From an uncultured Mollicutes bacterium (GTDB lineage Bacteria > Bacillota_I > Bacilli_A > RFN20 > CAG-826): 64,000 nucleotides of DNA. Made by a program: the position numbers and the translations under genes. Below the pieces are notes generated by a model. That model was given only the letters and a program-made list of their open reading frames with translations, was not told the DNA's origin and ran no database searches. Location of the stretch: the NCBI GenBank assembly GCA_900539595.1, contig UQCQ01000008.1, forward strand, positions 1-64,000. Reading direction: 5' to 3'. Every line of letters begins with the position of its first letter. Positions within the stretch are counted from its first letter, which is position 1. Of the stretch, positions 1-7,420 are shown piece after piece.

Positions 1-60
1 GGCACGGCGTCAATCCCCGGGGGAGGCGAAAGCCAAACCCGGGGTGAAAGGAGGATAGGC
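1..60. other. Structured sequence at left edge (unidentified)
   Basis: A strong hairpin is visible: CCCCGGG at 15-21 can pair with CCCGGGG at 38-44, enclosing a GGC-GAAA-GCC stem-loop at 25-34. The following bases (GGGGTGAA at 41-48, GGATAGG at 53-59) and a later CCCGGACGAATCC near 114 faintly resemble parts of the ydaO/c-di-AMP riboswitch consensus as I remember it, but the match is loose and the element is cut by the window edge. No coding potential is evident up to the tRNA. Confidence 0.25.
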
Positions 61-141
61 CATTGAACTAGAAAGAATTCGCGATAAGAAAGAGAATCGA
101 AGGACGAAAAAAGCCCGGACGAATCCAGGCTAATTGCCGAT

Positions 142-218
142 TGGTTGCGGGAGATGGATTTGAACCACCGACCCCCAGGTTATGGGCCTGATGAGCTACC
201 AGGCTGCTCTATCCCGCG
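142..218 (-). tRNA. Initiator tRNA-fMet (CAT)
   Basis: Read on the minus strand the 77 bases fold as a standard cloverleaf with CAT anticodon in the loop CCCATAA, an AGCAGCCTGGTAGCTC D-arm, a GGTTCAAATCC T-arm and an encoded CCA end. The acceptor stem has the C1:A72 mismatch (CGCGGGA against TCCCGCA) that marks bacterial initiator tRNAs. The anticodon stem is CAGG/CCTG, so only the two inner of the three usual G:C pairs are kept. A short inverted repeat (ATTGCCGAT at about 132-141 and ATCGGCAAT at 232-240) brackets the gene. Confidence 0.95.
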
Positions 219-290
219 AGATAGGCTTCTTATCGGCAATGAGTAATATACTCTTTTATTCTAGGGGTAGCAAGAAAAAGTTCGCTTGAA

Positions 291-1328
291 TCACCACTTA
301 TTAAAAACTTTCTCCGCAAAACCAGGAAGGTCTTTAAAGGAATAGCTCTTTCCGCCCGCATCGATTCGGCCAGAAAATAAGCCAAATACTTGATGTTGGT
401 TGGAGCGTAGAACCAAGGCGTTCACATCCGCGTGGCGATCATAAACAGGTTTGAAATCCACCCAGATGGCTCCTTCTTTGTCCCGAAGCCGCCAGGAAGA
501 AAGAAAGTCGTCCCTCCCAGAAGAAGTCAGAGGAATATCCATGATGACATCCTTTAATTTCAAAGCTTCTCCATCCACGAAAAGCATGTTTTCGCTTGCA
601 GCGCTAGTATCCCCAAATCCATACCCTAGATTCCAGCCAAAGGGATGGCCGTTGATTTCGGTGTTGAGGGAGGACCAAAACCACGTATTTTTATAGGTCC
701 AAACTCCTCTACCCCAGTCTAGAACCCCATAGCTATTTTGGTTGAAATCATAGACTTTATCGCCGAGTTTTGCATATCCCGAAGCTCGGAGATTATTGAT
801 TTTTTGGTTGTAATAGAAATGGCCTTTTTTCTTAAAAGGCGTGGCGATCACCATGGATTTATCGCTCGTCGGCTCTAAAAGGATATCGCAGGAAAACCGT
901 TCCTTCTTCTTCCCTAGTTTATCCATGGAAGCCACTAAATGCCTTTTGCCATTTTGAAGAGCGAAAAGGATATCGAAGCCTTTGCCTTGGAAATGGATGT
1001 CCCCTTGCTGACTGGAGGCAGGCAAATGCAATTTTCCCATGGGGAATAGGCCAGCGATCGAACGAGTTGCATCAAAGGGGTGCTCCCCGAATTCCAGGAC
1101 GCTAATCGAGGCTAACGACATATAGCCGTTATCGGCCACGGTTAAAGCCACCCCGTAGTTCACGTTACCAACGTAATAATAATCCCATTCTTTGATGCGG
1201 CTTCTTGGGGCCTTGATATCGGAACGGGAATAGGTTTTCACCAAATCAAAGGCGTATCCGGCTTCCGCCAAATTCCCTTCTTCGCTAAGCAAACGCCCGG
1301 CGCTTAAAAGATGCTGATTTTCCATCAT
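291..1328 (-). CDS. DUF2804 family protein
   Basis: The 345-residue product carries the hallmark of DUF2804 in its second half, a GVLDWGRGVWTY segment followed by NTWFWSS and a NLGYGFGD stretch (residues about 200-240). The family is uncharacterised; some members are annotated as beta-sandwich proteins of lipid or envelope context, but no reaction is known to me. No signal peptide or membrane helix is visible, so it is probably cytosolic. A good ribosome site (AAAGGAGATTC) lies directly before the ATG. It is the last gene before the tRNA on the minus strand and is separated from the hydrogenase operon upstream by a strong terminator at 1389-1412, so it is likely transcribed from its own promoter in the 60 bp between them. 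Confidence 0.75.
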   Translation of the reverse strand: MMENQHLLSAGRLLSEEGNLAEAGYAFDLVKTYSRSDIKAPRSRIKEWDYYYVGNVNYGVALTVADNGYMSLASISVLEFGEHPFDATRSIAGLFPMGKLHLPASSQQGDIHFQGKGFDILFALQNGKRHLVASMDKLGKKKERFSCDILLEPTSDKSMVIATPFKKKGHFYYNQKINNLRASGYAKLGDKVYDFNQNSYGVLDWGRGVWTYKNTWFWSSLNTEINGHPFGWNLGYGFGDTSAASENMLFVDGEALKLKDVIMDIPLTSSGRDDFLSSWRLRDKEGAIWVDFKPVYDRHADVNALVLRSNQHQVFGLFSGRIDAGGKSYSFKDLPGFAEKVFNKW

Positions 1329-1388
1329 GAATCTCCTTTATTAATAGGATAGGCCGAGAAGAAGAAACGGACAATAGAAAGTCGAAGC

Positions 1389-1412
1389 AAAAGGCGCGAC
1401 TTTCGCCGCGCC
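1389..1412 (-). terminator. Terminator of the hydCBA operon
   Basis: On the minus strand GGCGCGGC and GTCGCGCC pair over 8 bp around a GAAA loop, followed by TTTT. It lies 19 bp after the hydA stop codon and before the DUF2804 ribosome site, the right place to end the hydrogenase transcript. Confidence 0.8.
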
Positions 1413-1430
1413 CTCATCGAGAAATCTTAC

Positions 1431-3230
1431 CTATTCTTCCGGATATTTTTCCCGAAAAGAATTGTAGTGAGTGTGGAGCAATTCTTCGGCCCGACGGGAG
1501 CAAGGAACGCCGAGGAAGTCTTCATAAAGCCGCTTAATGTCGGGGTTATTATGAGACTGGCGAAGCGTTTTATGCTCGTCAATGCCATAAAGGATTTTCG
1601 CGCGTTTTTGGCAATATTCCTCCACGATGTTTTTTCCTTCTTCCGGATGGAGATTGGGTTTGACAAACGGTTGGCCACCGCCATTGATGCATCCGCCGGG
1701 ACAACCCATGATTTCAATGAAAGCATAGGGGGATTTGCCTGCTTTGATTTGCTCTAATAGCGGTTTGGCGTTTTTCATGCCGGAAGCCACGGCAACTTTT
1801 AAGGAAGAACCCGGGAAAGCAAATTCCGCTTCCTTGATTCCTTCCATGCCGCGGACTGCGGCGAATTCTAAAGCCCCCGCTTCTTTTCCCGTCAAGGTGA
1901 AATAAGCCGTTCTTAAGGCCGCTTCCATGACGCCGCCGCTAGCGCCGAAGATGACGCCGGCTCCGCTATATTCTCCGAGTAAATCCTGATCGAATTCTTC
2001 TTCGGGGAGGTCATCGAAGATTAAGCCTGCGCGGCGAATCATCAAAGCCAATTCGCGGGTCGTTAAAACCGCGTCGACATCGGCGATCCCTTCTTCATTA
2101 GCAAGTTCTCTCCGCTTGGCTTCGCCTTTTTTGGCGGTGCAGGGCATCACCGAGACCACGAAGAGGTCTTTGGGATTTAGATGATGGACTTTAGCAAAAT
2201 AACTCTTGATGATCGCCCCTTCCATTTCGTGAGGGGATTTGCAGGAAGAAAGATGGTGCAATAATTCAGGATAGAAATATTCGCAATAATTGATCCACCC
2301 TGGCGAGCAAGAGGTGATCTGGGGCAATAAACCCTTATTTTGAATGCGGTTTAGCAATTCCGTGGCCTCTTCCATGATGGTGAGGTCCGCGCCGAAATTC
2401 GTATCGAAAACGCGGTAGAAACCAAGGCGGTGCAAAGCGGCGACCATTTTGCCTGTAGCATCCATCTCCCCGATTTTATGGCCGAATTCTTCCGCTAAGG
2501 CGGCGCGGACCGCCGGGGCGGTTTGGACGATGACCGTCTTTCCGTCCATAAAGGCTTTATCGACCAAATCGATTTCGTGTTTTTCGCTTAAGGCGCCCGT
2601 GGGGCAAACAGTGACGCATTGGCCGCATTGGATGCAGGGGGTAGAAGCAAAACTACGGTTGCCCGCTGGGGCGACAAAGGTTTCAAACCCCCGTCCCTCA
2701 AATCCTAAAATCCCGATTCCTTGGGCTTCTTTGCATCGTTCCACGCACCGACCGCAGAGAATGCATTTGCTGGTGTCGCGGAGAATACCAGGAGCGCAAT
2801 CATCGTAATAGGTTTTGCTCTTCGCCCCAAGGAATTCTCCATCTCTTGCCCCGGTTAAGTGGGCGGCGTGGAGCAATTCGCATTGGCCGTTTTTCACGCA
2901 GGTTTGGCAATCCTTGGAATGGTTGGAAAGCAAAAGTTCTACGCTAGTTCTTCTAGCTTCAATCGCCTTGGGAGAAGAAATTTTAATTTCAAATCCCGCG
3001 TCGGCTTTGCAATCCGAAATCGGATAGACGCAGCTAGCCACTAACCGCGACCCACGGCTAGAAACGAGTTCGACGAGGCAGACACGGCAGGAAGCAAGGC
3101 TATTATGGCCTTTATTCCAGTAGCAAAGAGTTGGAATGTTATAGCCGATTTCTCGTGCCGCTTCCAAAATCGTGAGGTGGGAATCGACTTCGTAAAAGCG
3201 GCCTTCGACTTTGATTTTGATTTTATCCAT
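1431..3230 (-). CDS. hydA: NAD-linked [FeFe] hydrogenase, catalytic subunit
   Basis: This is the catalytic subunit of a multimeric electron-bifurcating or NADH-dependent [FeFe] hydrogenase (HndD/HydA type), evolving H2 from NADH and possibly reduced ferredoxin. Domains in order are an N-terminal plant-type [2Fe-2S] ferredoxin (residues 1-80), a His-Cys3 [4Fe-4S] motif (about 100-120), two [4Fe-4S] motifs (CILCGRCVERC and CIQCGQCVTVC, about 155-215), and the H-cluster domain with TSCSPGW (C308), MPCTAKK (C364) and MGCPGGCINGGG (C510, C514). A small-subunit-like tail follows (about 540-599). The L1 motif has Ser309 where the canonical TSCCPxW has a second Cys. It is the third gene of hydCBA, six bases after hydB, with 599 residues as expected for the family. 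Confidence 0.93.
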   Translation of the reverse strand: MDKIKIKVEGRFYEVDSHLTILEAAREIGYNIPTLCYWNKGHNSLASCRVCLVELVSSRGSRLVASCVYPISDCKADAGFEIKISSPKAIEARRTSVELLLSNHSKDCQTCVKNGQCELLHAAHLTGARDGEFLGAKSKTYYDDCAPGILRDTSKCILCGRCVERCKEAQGIGILGFEGRGFETFVAPAGNRSFASTPCIQCGQCVTVCPTGALSEKHEIDLVDKAFMDGKTVIVQTAPAVRAALAEEFGHKIGEMDATGKMVAALHRLGFYRVFDTNFGADLTIMEEATELLNRIQNKGLLPQITSCSPGWINYCEYFYPELLHHLSSCKSPHEMEGAIIKSYFAKVHHLNPKDLFVVSVMPCTAKKGEAKRRELANEEGIADVDAVLTTRELALMIRRAGLIFDDLPEEEFDQDLLGEYSGAGVIFGASGGVMEAALRTAYFTLTGKEAGALEFAAVRGMEGIKEAEFAFPGSSLKVAVASGMKNAKPLLEQIKAGKSPYAFIEIMGCPGGCINGGGQPFVKPNLHPEEGKNIVEEYCQKRAKILYGIDEHKTLRQSHNNPDIKRLYEDFLGVPCSRRAEELLHTHYNSFREKYPEE

Positions 3231-3236
3231 GGTCGT

Positions 3237-5111
3237 TTACTCCTTGGTGACGGCGCCGAAGCGGCAAAGGGTGAAGCAAGATCCGCAGCGGATGCAACGG
3301 GTCTGATCGATCACGTAAGGTTCTTTGCCTGGGGTGCCGTGGATACAGGAGACCGGGCAGTTTCTCGCGCAGAGAGAGCATTTCTTGCAACGGTCTTTAT
3401 CAATCGTGAAATGGGTGAGCTTTTTGCAAACGTGAACCGGGCACTTCTTGTCCTTGACGTGGGCTTCGTATTCTTCCGGGAAGTTCTTCATCGTCGAAAG
3501 AATCGGGTTGGCCGCGGTTTGGCCAAGGGCGCATAAGGCGCCGCTTTGGATCACGGTCGCGAGGTCTTTCATCTCCACTAAGGTTTGCTCGGTGGCCCTG
3601 CCTTCGACAACATCGGTCAGCATTTCGAAAATGCGCTTGGTACCGATGCGGCAATGGGAGCATTTGCCGCAGGATTCGCTGCAAATGAAATCCATGTAGA
3701 AATGGGCGACGTCGACCATGCAGTTGTCTTCGTCCATGACGATGGCACCCCCACTTCCCATCATGGAGCCTTTGGCAACAAGAGTATCGTAATCAATCGG
3801 GGTATCGAGGTCTTTTTCGGTTAAGCAGCCGCCACTTGGCCCGCCAGTTTGGATGGCCTTGAACTTCTTGCCGTTCGGACAGCCGCCGCCGATTTCGTAG
3901 ATAATCTCGCGCAGCGTAGTGCCCATAGGAACTTCCACCAGACCGGTGTTGCTGATTTTGCCGCCCAGCGCGAAGACTTTGGTTCCTTTCGATCCTGGGG
4001 TACCGATTTTAGAATAATCCGCGGCGCCCACGCGAAGGATATAGGGGATTTGGGCTAAGGTTTCGACGTTATTGACGCAGGTAGGTTTGCCCCAAAGCCC
4101 TGAAATCGCTGGGAAAGGAGGACGGGGGCGGGGCATGCCGCGCTTCCCTTCAATCGAATTGAGCAAGGCGGTTTCTTCGCCGCAAACAAAGGCACCAGCC
4201 CCTAGGCGAAGATGGGCATGGAAAGAGAAATCCGTTCCTAAAATATGGTCGCCAAGTAGCGCTGCCTTTTCCATCAATCCAATCGCGTTGTTTAGCCTTT
4301 CCACTGCGACCGGATATTCGGCGCGAACATAGAAATAACCTTGGCTCGCCCCAAAGGCGTAGCCGGCGATCATCATGCCTTCGATGACTTCAAAGGGATT
4401 GCCTTCTAGAATGGAACGATCCATGAAAGCGCCGGGGTCACCCTCATCGCCATTGCAAACGATGTATTTTTGATCGCTTTGGACGTTGGCGGCGAATTGC
4501 CATTTTCTTCCCGTGGGAAATCCCGCGCCCCCGCGTCCGCGGAGACCGCTGGCAACTACTTCGTCGATCACTTGCTGAGGAGTCATGGTTTTTAAGACTT
4601 TTTCCAAGGCCTTAAATCCATCGTATCCTAGGGATTCTTCCAGGGAATAAGGATTGATCGTCGAGCAGCCGTGCAATGCGACGCGAACTTGCTTTTTATA
4701 GAAATTTATATCGTCTTGGCGTTGAACCTTTTCATGGGTATGGGGGTCCACGTAAAGAAGGTTTTCGCAGACCTTCCCCCCGATTAAATCTTCTTCGACG
4801 ATTTGTTCGACGTCTTCGATTTTCACCATGCGATACAAGGTATCTTCCGGGAGAATCTTAACAAACGGGCCTTGGGAGCAAAAGCCAAAGCAGCCAACGT
4901 GGTTGACTTCCACTTTATCGCCGATATTTTTGGCTGCAATCAGTTCGTTGAGCTTGGCGATAATCGCTTCGCTATGGTTGGATAAGCACCCGGTTCCACC
5001 GCAAACAAGGACATGGCGTTTGCCATCATTTCCCGAGATTTTATTTTCGAAACATTTCGAGCAGCCTTCGATCCGTTTCTCTAAGGCTTCGAGGGAGGTT
5101 AAACGTTCCAT
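3237..5111 (-). CDS. hydB: NADH-binding subunit of [FeFe] hydrogenase (NuoF-like)
   Basis: This flavoprotein takes electrons from NADH through FMN and passes them to the hydrogenase subunit. The 624 residues show a thioredoxin-like [2Fe-2S] N-terminus (CGGTGC about 37-42, CFGFC about 74-78) and the NuoF core with the FMN-binding GRGGAGFPTGRKW motif (about 193-205). The NADH-side CNGDEGDPGAFMDR segment follows, then an SLBB-like part and the [4Fe-4S] motif ESCGKCSHCRIG (about 480). A C-terminal double [4Fe-4S] ferredoxin domain (CKKCSLCARNCP and CIRCGSCFTLC) closes the chain. This layout is typical of HydB/HndC rather than of complex I NuoF. It follows hydC by one base and precedes hydA. Confidence 0.93.
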   Translation of the reverse strand: MERLTSLEALEKRIEGCSKCFENKISGNDGKRHVLVCGGTGCLSNHSEAIIAKLNELIAAKNIGDKVEVNHVGCFGFCSQGPFVKILPEDTLYRMVKIEDVEQIVEEDLIGGKVCENLLYVDPHTHEKVQRQDDINFYKKQVRVALHGCSTINPYSLEESLGYDGFKALEKVLKTMTPQQVIDEVVASGLRGRGGAGFPTGRKWQFAANVQSDQKYIVCNGDEGDPGAFMDRSILEGNPFEVIEGMMIAGYAFGASQGYFYVRAEYPVAVERLNNAIGLMEKAALLGDHILGTDFSFHAHLRLGAGAFVCGEETALLNSIEGKRGMPRPRPPFPAISGLWGKPTCVNNVETLAQIPYILRVGAADYSKIGTPGSKGTKVFALGGKISNTGLVEVPMGTTLREIIYEIGGGCPNGKKFKAIQTGGPSGGCLTEKDLDTPIDYDTLVAKGSMMGSGGAIVMDEDNCMVDVAHFYMDFICSESCGKCSHCRIGTKRIFEMLTDVVEGRATEQTLVEMKDLATVIQSGALCALGQTAANPILSTMKNFPEEYEAHVKDKKCPVHVCKKLTHFTIDKDRCKKCSLCARNCPVSCIHGTPGKEPYVIDQTRCIRCGSCFTLCRFGAVTKE

Positions 5112-5112
5112 A

Positions 5113-5598
5113 TTAAGCCATTCCTTCTTTCTTGCGGTATTCTTGGAGGATGCCCTTGACTTGCTCGCGGGTCACCTTCGGGTAGACTTTGCCGTTGACC
5201 GATAAGGCCGGGGCAAGGGCGCAGGCGCCCATGCAACGGACGGCTTCTAAGGTAAATAAGCCGTCTTTGGTCGTTTCGCCCGGGCCAATGCCTAGGTCTT
5301 TGGCGAATTCATCGCAGACGTCTTGGGCCGCTTTGACGTAGCAAGCCGTGCCTAAGCAAACTCCAATAACGTATTTGCCTTTTGGGGCGAGGGAGAAAAA
5401 CGAATAGAACGTCACAACGCCATAAATCTCAGCGACGGGGATATCCATTTCTTCGGAAATGATTTCCTGAACTTCGAGGGGGATGTACCCATATTTTTTC
5501 TGAACAGTCGAAAGAATCATCATCAGCGGACTCGGCTCGTCCTTCATCGAACGGCAGATCGCTTGAACGTCCTTAACGACTTCGGAGCGTATTTTCAT
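5113..5598 (-). CDS. hydC: [2Fe-2S] subunit of [FeFe] hydrogenase (NuoE-like)
   Basis: This 161-residue NuoE-like thioredoxin-fold protein carries one [2Fe-2S] cluster bound by CLGTAC (about 83-88) and CMGAC (about 124-128). It is the small electron-transfer subunit of the HydABC/Hnd complex. The N-terminal half has the usual helical bundle with the PSPLMMILSTVQKKYGYIP-type motif of NuoE. It is the first gene of the operon; the ATG has a purine-rich GGAAGGAAAGGAAG ribosome region, and the promoter with candidate redox operators lies upstream at 5656-5777. Confidence 0.93.
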   Translation of the reverse strand: MKIRSEVVKDVQAICRSMKDEPSPLMMILSTVQKKYGYIPLEVQEIISEEMDIPVAEIYGVVTFYSFFSLAPKGKYVIGVCLGTACYVKAAQDVCDEFAKDLGIGPGETTKDGLFTLEAVRCMGACALAPALSVNGKVYPKVTREQVKGILQEYRKKEGMA

Positions 5599-5621
5599 GT
5601 CTTCCTTTCCTTCCTGCGTTT

Positions 5622-5777
5622 CACACGCGGGCGTGTTTGCATTACAACAAGAAATATTTTAGAGGGCAATATCCCAATTGAAAAGGAACTTTTACCGATT
5701 ACCGATAAACCGAAAGAGTCCGATGTTATCGAATGTTTTTCCTATACTTGTTAATAGAAATTAAGTTTATCGGTAAT
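5622..5777 (-). promoter_or_regulatory. hyd operon promoter with TTACCGATA-type operators
   Basis: On the minus strand TTTTCA and TAAAAT (5656-5684) are 17 bp apart, a reasonable sigma-A promoter. Directly upstream of the -35 lies a doubled element TTACCGATTACCGATAAAC (plus strand, 5692-5710), and an inverted copy GTTTATCGGTAAT lies at 5765-5777. Similar ACCGATA units occur in front of rex. A TTGTTAA half-site resembling the classical Rex box is at 5748-5754. A small ACACGC/GCGTGT hairpin at 5622-5635 sits in the leader. The redox control role is inferred. Confidence 0.5.
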
Positions 5778-5880
5778 GAAGGACAGCTCTTTTCCGAGAA
5801 AGGGATAAAAAGGAAAAAGGAAGACGAATGGGATTTGAAAGCCCCATACAACCTTCCGAATTCATCGAATCTTTTTATTT

Positions 5881-5924
5881 TCTAGAATATATTTTTGCAT
5901 CTACATGCACTTTTCTATTCTAGA
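5881..5924. repeat. Palindromic repeat, copy 1 (3' side of DUF4143 gene)
   Basis: A 44-bp sequence beginning TCTAGAATAT and ending TCTATTCTAGA with a central TTTTTGCATCTACATGCA. It lies three bases after the stop codon of the DUF4143 ATPase gene and is nearly the same as two copies at the other end of that gene. Its ends are inverted repeats (CTAGAATA and TATTCTAG). Confidence 0.8.
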
Positions 5925-5927
5925 CCA

Positions 5928-7223
5928 TTATCCTAGTTTACCTAAACTATCGGGATTTAAAAGAAAATCATAAATGCTCATCGTAAGAATTCCGTATTCG
6001 TCATAACGAGGCGGAGTGGGGTCTTTGGTGATGATCATTTTGGCAAAAGAATCGTCGATTTTCCTTAACGGTCGAATTTCTTGATTTCGCTTTTCTTCAT
6101 TCGGTATGGAATAAGCGGATTGGATGTAATAACGTTTTGAGCCCTTATTGCAGACAAAATCGACTTCTAATGCCTTCCGAATCTGTTTTCCGTTAGCATC
6201 TTTTTCCGAAACGAAATTCACCCCTACATCCACGTGATATCCCCGCATTTTGAGTTCATTGTAAATCACGTTTTCCATCGCGTGATTTTCCTCGAATTGG
6301 CGGAAATTTAATCGAGCGTTCCGAAGTCCGAGGTCGGAGAAATAATATTTTTTTGGAGTTTCAATGTATTCCTTCCCTTTAATGTCGTAACGGGATGCGG
6401 ATTCGACAAGAAAACTATCCTCCAAATACCCGAGGTACTTCTTAATCGTCGCGGAGGTAATCTTGGAATTTTTCCTGCTTTGGAACGTTTTTTTGAGTTT
6501 CTCCGGATTGGTCAATGAACCGATGCCAGAAGAAATTACATTTAACAAATCTTCGAGTTCATCTTGGTTTTTAACGTTATGCCGTAAATAAATGTCTCGA
6601 AGATAAATCTCCTGGAACAATGTTTCTAGCATCGATGCTTTTTCATCATCGTTTTTCTTTGAAACGACAAGAGGAAGGCCGCCGTAAAGCATGTATTCCG
6701 TTAAGCCCGCATAACGGTCTCCCGAATAAGCCGTCATGAATTCCGCAAAGCTCAAAGGATACATATGGATGGCGTCTCCCCGTCCCGCGAATTCGGTAAT
6801 GATATCTTGCGAGAGGAATTTCGCGTTACTTCCCGTCACATAGATATCGAGGTTCGGCTCCCGTAAATAGCCATTCAGCACATATTCGAACCCGTCCAAT
6901 AGCTGAACTTCGTCCAATAGTAAATAATAGGGTCCGTCGCTGGAGATTTTTTGTTTCATGTAAGAAAGGAATTTCTTAGGGTCTGCACCCCGTTTCCCCT
7001 TCCCCATGTCGACGTAGCTTTCTCCCATCTTTTCTAGATCGGAAGCCGAGTCGAAAGCGAAGCGAATCACATGGTCTTTCGGCACCCCTACCGATAGAAG
7101 GTGGTTGTAGAACAAAGTGTTCAAAAGATAGGATTTGCCGCATCGACGAATGCCGGTAATGACCTTGATCATTCCATTGTGTTCTTTTTCAATGAGCTTA
7201 TTTAAATAGAAGTTTCTTTCCAT
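5928..7223 (-). CDS. AAA+ ATPase of the DUF4143 family
   Basis: The 431-residue protein is an AAA_14/DUF4143 ATPase. The Walker A motif is GIRRCGKSYLL (about 24-34) and Walker B is YYLLLDEVQLL (about 98-108). A winged-helix linker follows, and the C-terminal DUF4143 region has a nuclease-like core ending in ALEVDFVC and RYYIQSAYS (about 365-385). Such proteins are widespread, often multicopy, and have no settled function; roles in defence or mobile-element biology have been suggested. A good ribosome site (AGGAGACGAAT) precedes the ATG. The gene stands alone, bracketed by three copies of a 43-bp palindrome (5881, 7233, 7305), which suggests a self-contained, perhaps mobile cassette or autoregulation. 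Confidence 0.88.
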   Translation of the reverse strand: MERNFYLNKLIEKEHNGMIKVITGIRRCGKSYLLNTLFYNHLLSVGVPKDHVIRFAFDSASDLEKMGESYVDMGKGKRGADPKKFLSYMKQKISSDGPYYLLLDEVQLLDGFEYVLNGYLREPNLDIYVTGSNAKFLSQDIITEFAGRGDAIHMYPLSFAEFMTAYSGDRYAGLTEYMLYGGLPLVVSKKNDDEKASMLETLFQEIYLRDIYLRHNVKNQDELEDLLNVISSGIGSLTNPEKLKKTFQSRKNSKITSATIKKYLGYLEDSFLVESASRYDIKGKEYIETPKKYYFSDLGLRNARLNFRQFEENHAMENVIYNELKMRGYHVDVGVNFVSEKDANGKQIRKALEVDFVCNKGSKRYYIQSAYSIPNEEKRNQEIRPLRKIDDSFAKMIITKDPTPPRYDEYGILTMSIYDFLLNPDSLGKLG

Positions 7224-7232
7224 ATTCGTCTC

Positions 7233-7273
7233 CTAGAATAGATTTTTGCATCTATATGTACTTTTCTATTTTA
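7233..7273. repeat. Palindromic repeat, copy 2 (just before DUF4143 start)
   Basis: CTAGAATAGATTTTTGCATC followed by TATATGTACTTTTCTATTTTA. It abuts the ribosome site of the DUF4143 gene and must lie in its promoter or leader. The right end is slightly decayed (TATTTTA instead of TATTCTAG). Confidence 0.75.
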
Positions 7274-7304
7274 TCTTAGACCAAATAGTTTCAAAGAAAA
7301 AGGG

Positions 7305-7347
7305 TCTAGAATAGATTTTTGCAACTATATGCATTTTTCTATTCTAG
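7305..7347. repeat. Palindromic repeat, copy 3
   Basis: The best-preserved copy: TCTAGAATAGATTTTTGCAA then CTATATGCATTTTTCTATTCTAG. The 10-bp ends CTAGAATAGA and TCTATTCTAG are inverted relative to each other apart from one position, and the whole unit resembles its own reverse complement. It lies between the DUF4143 gene and the terminator of the hydrogenase operon. Confidence 0.75.
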
Positions 7348-7378
7348 CCTATAAAATCAACCAATTGGCTTTCGTAGT

Positions 7379-7403
7379 AAAAAAACCCGCGACTTACGCG
7401 GGT
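7379..7403 (-). terminator. Terminator of the rex-adhE-hydrogenase unit
   Basis: On the minus strand ACCCGCG and CGCGGGT (7 bp) flank a five-base loop and are followed by TTTTTT. It is 18 bp after the stop codon of the group B hydrogenase gene. Confidence 0.85.
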
Positions 7404-7420
7404 GCAAGGCACAAGACGCC

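Noticed and set aside
1..60. Confident c-di-AMP riboswitch call
   Set aside because: Only scattered resemblance to the consensus; the 5' part is outside the window and no plus-strand gene follows.
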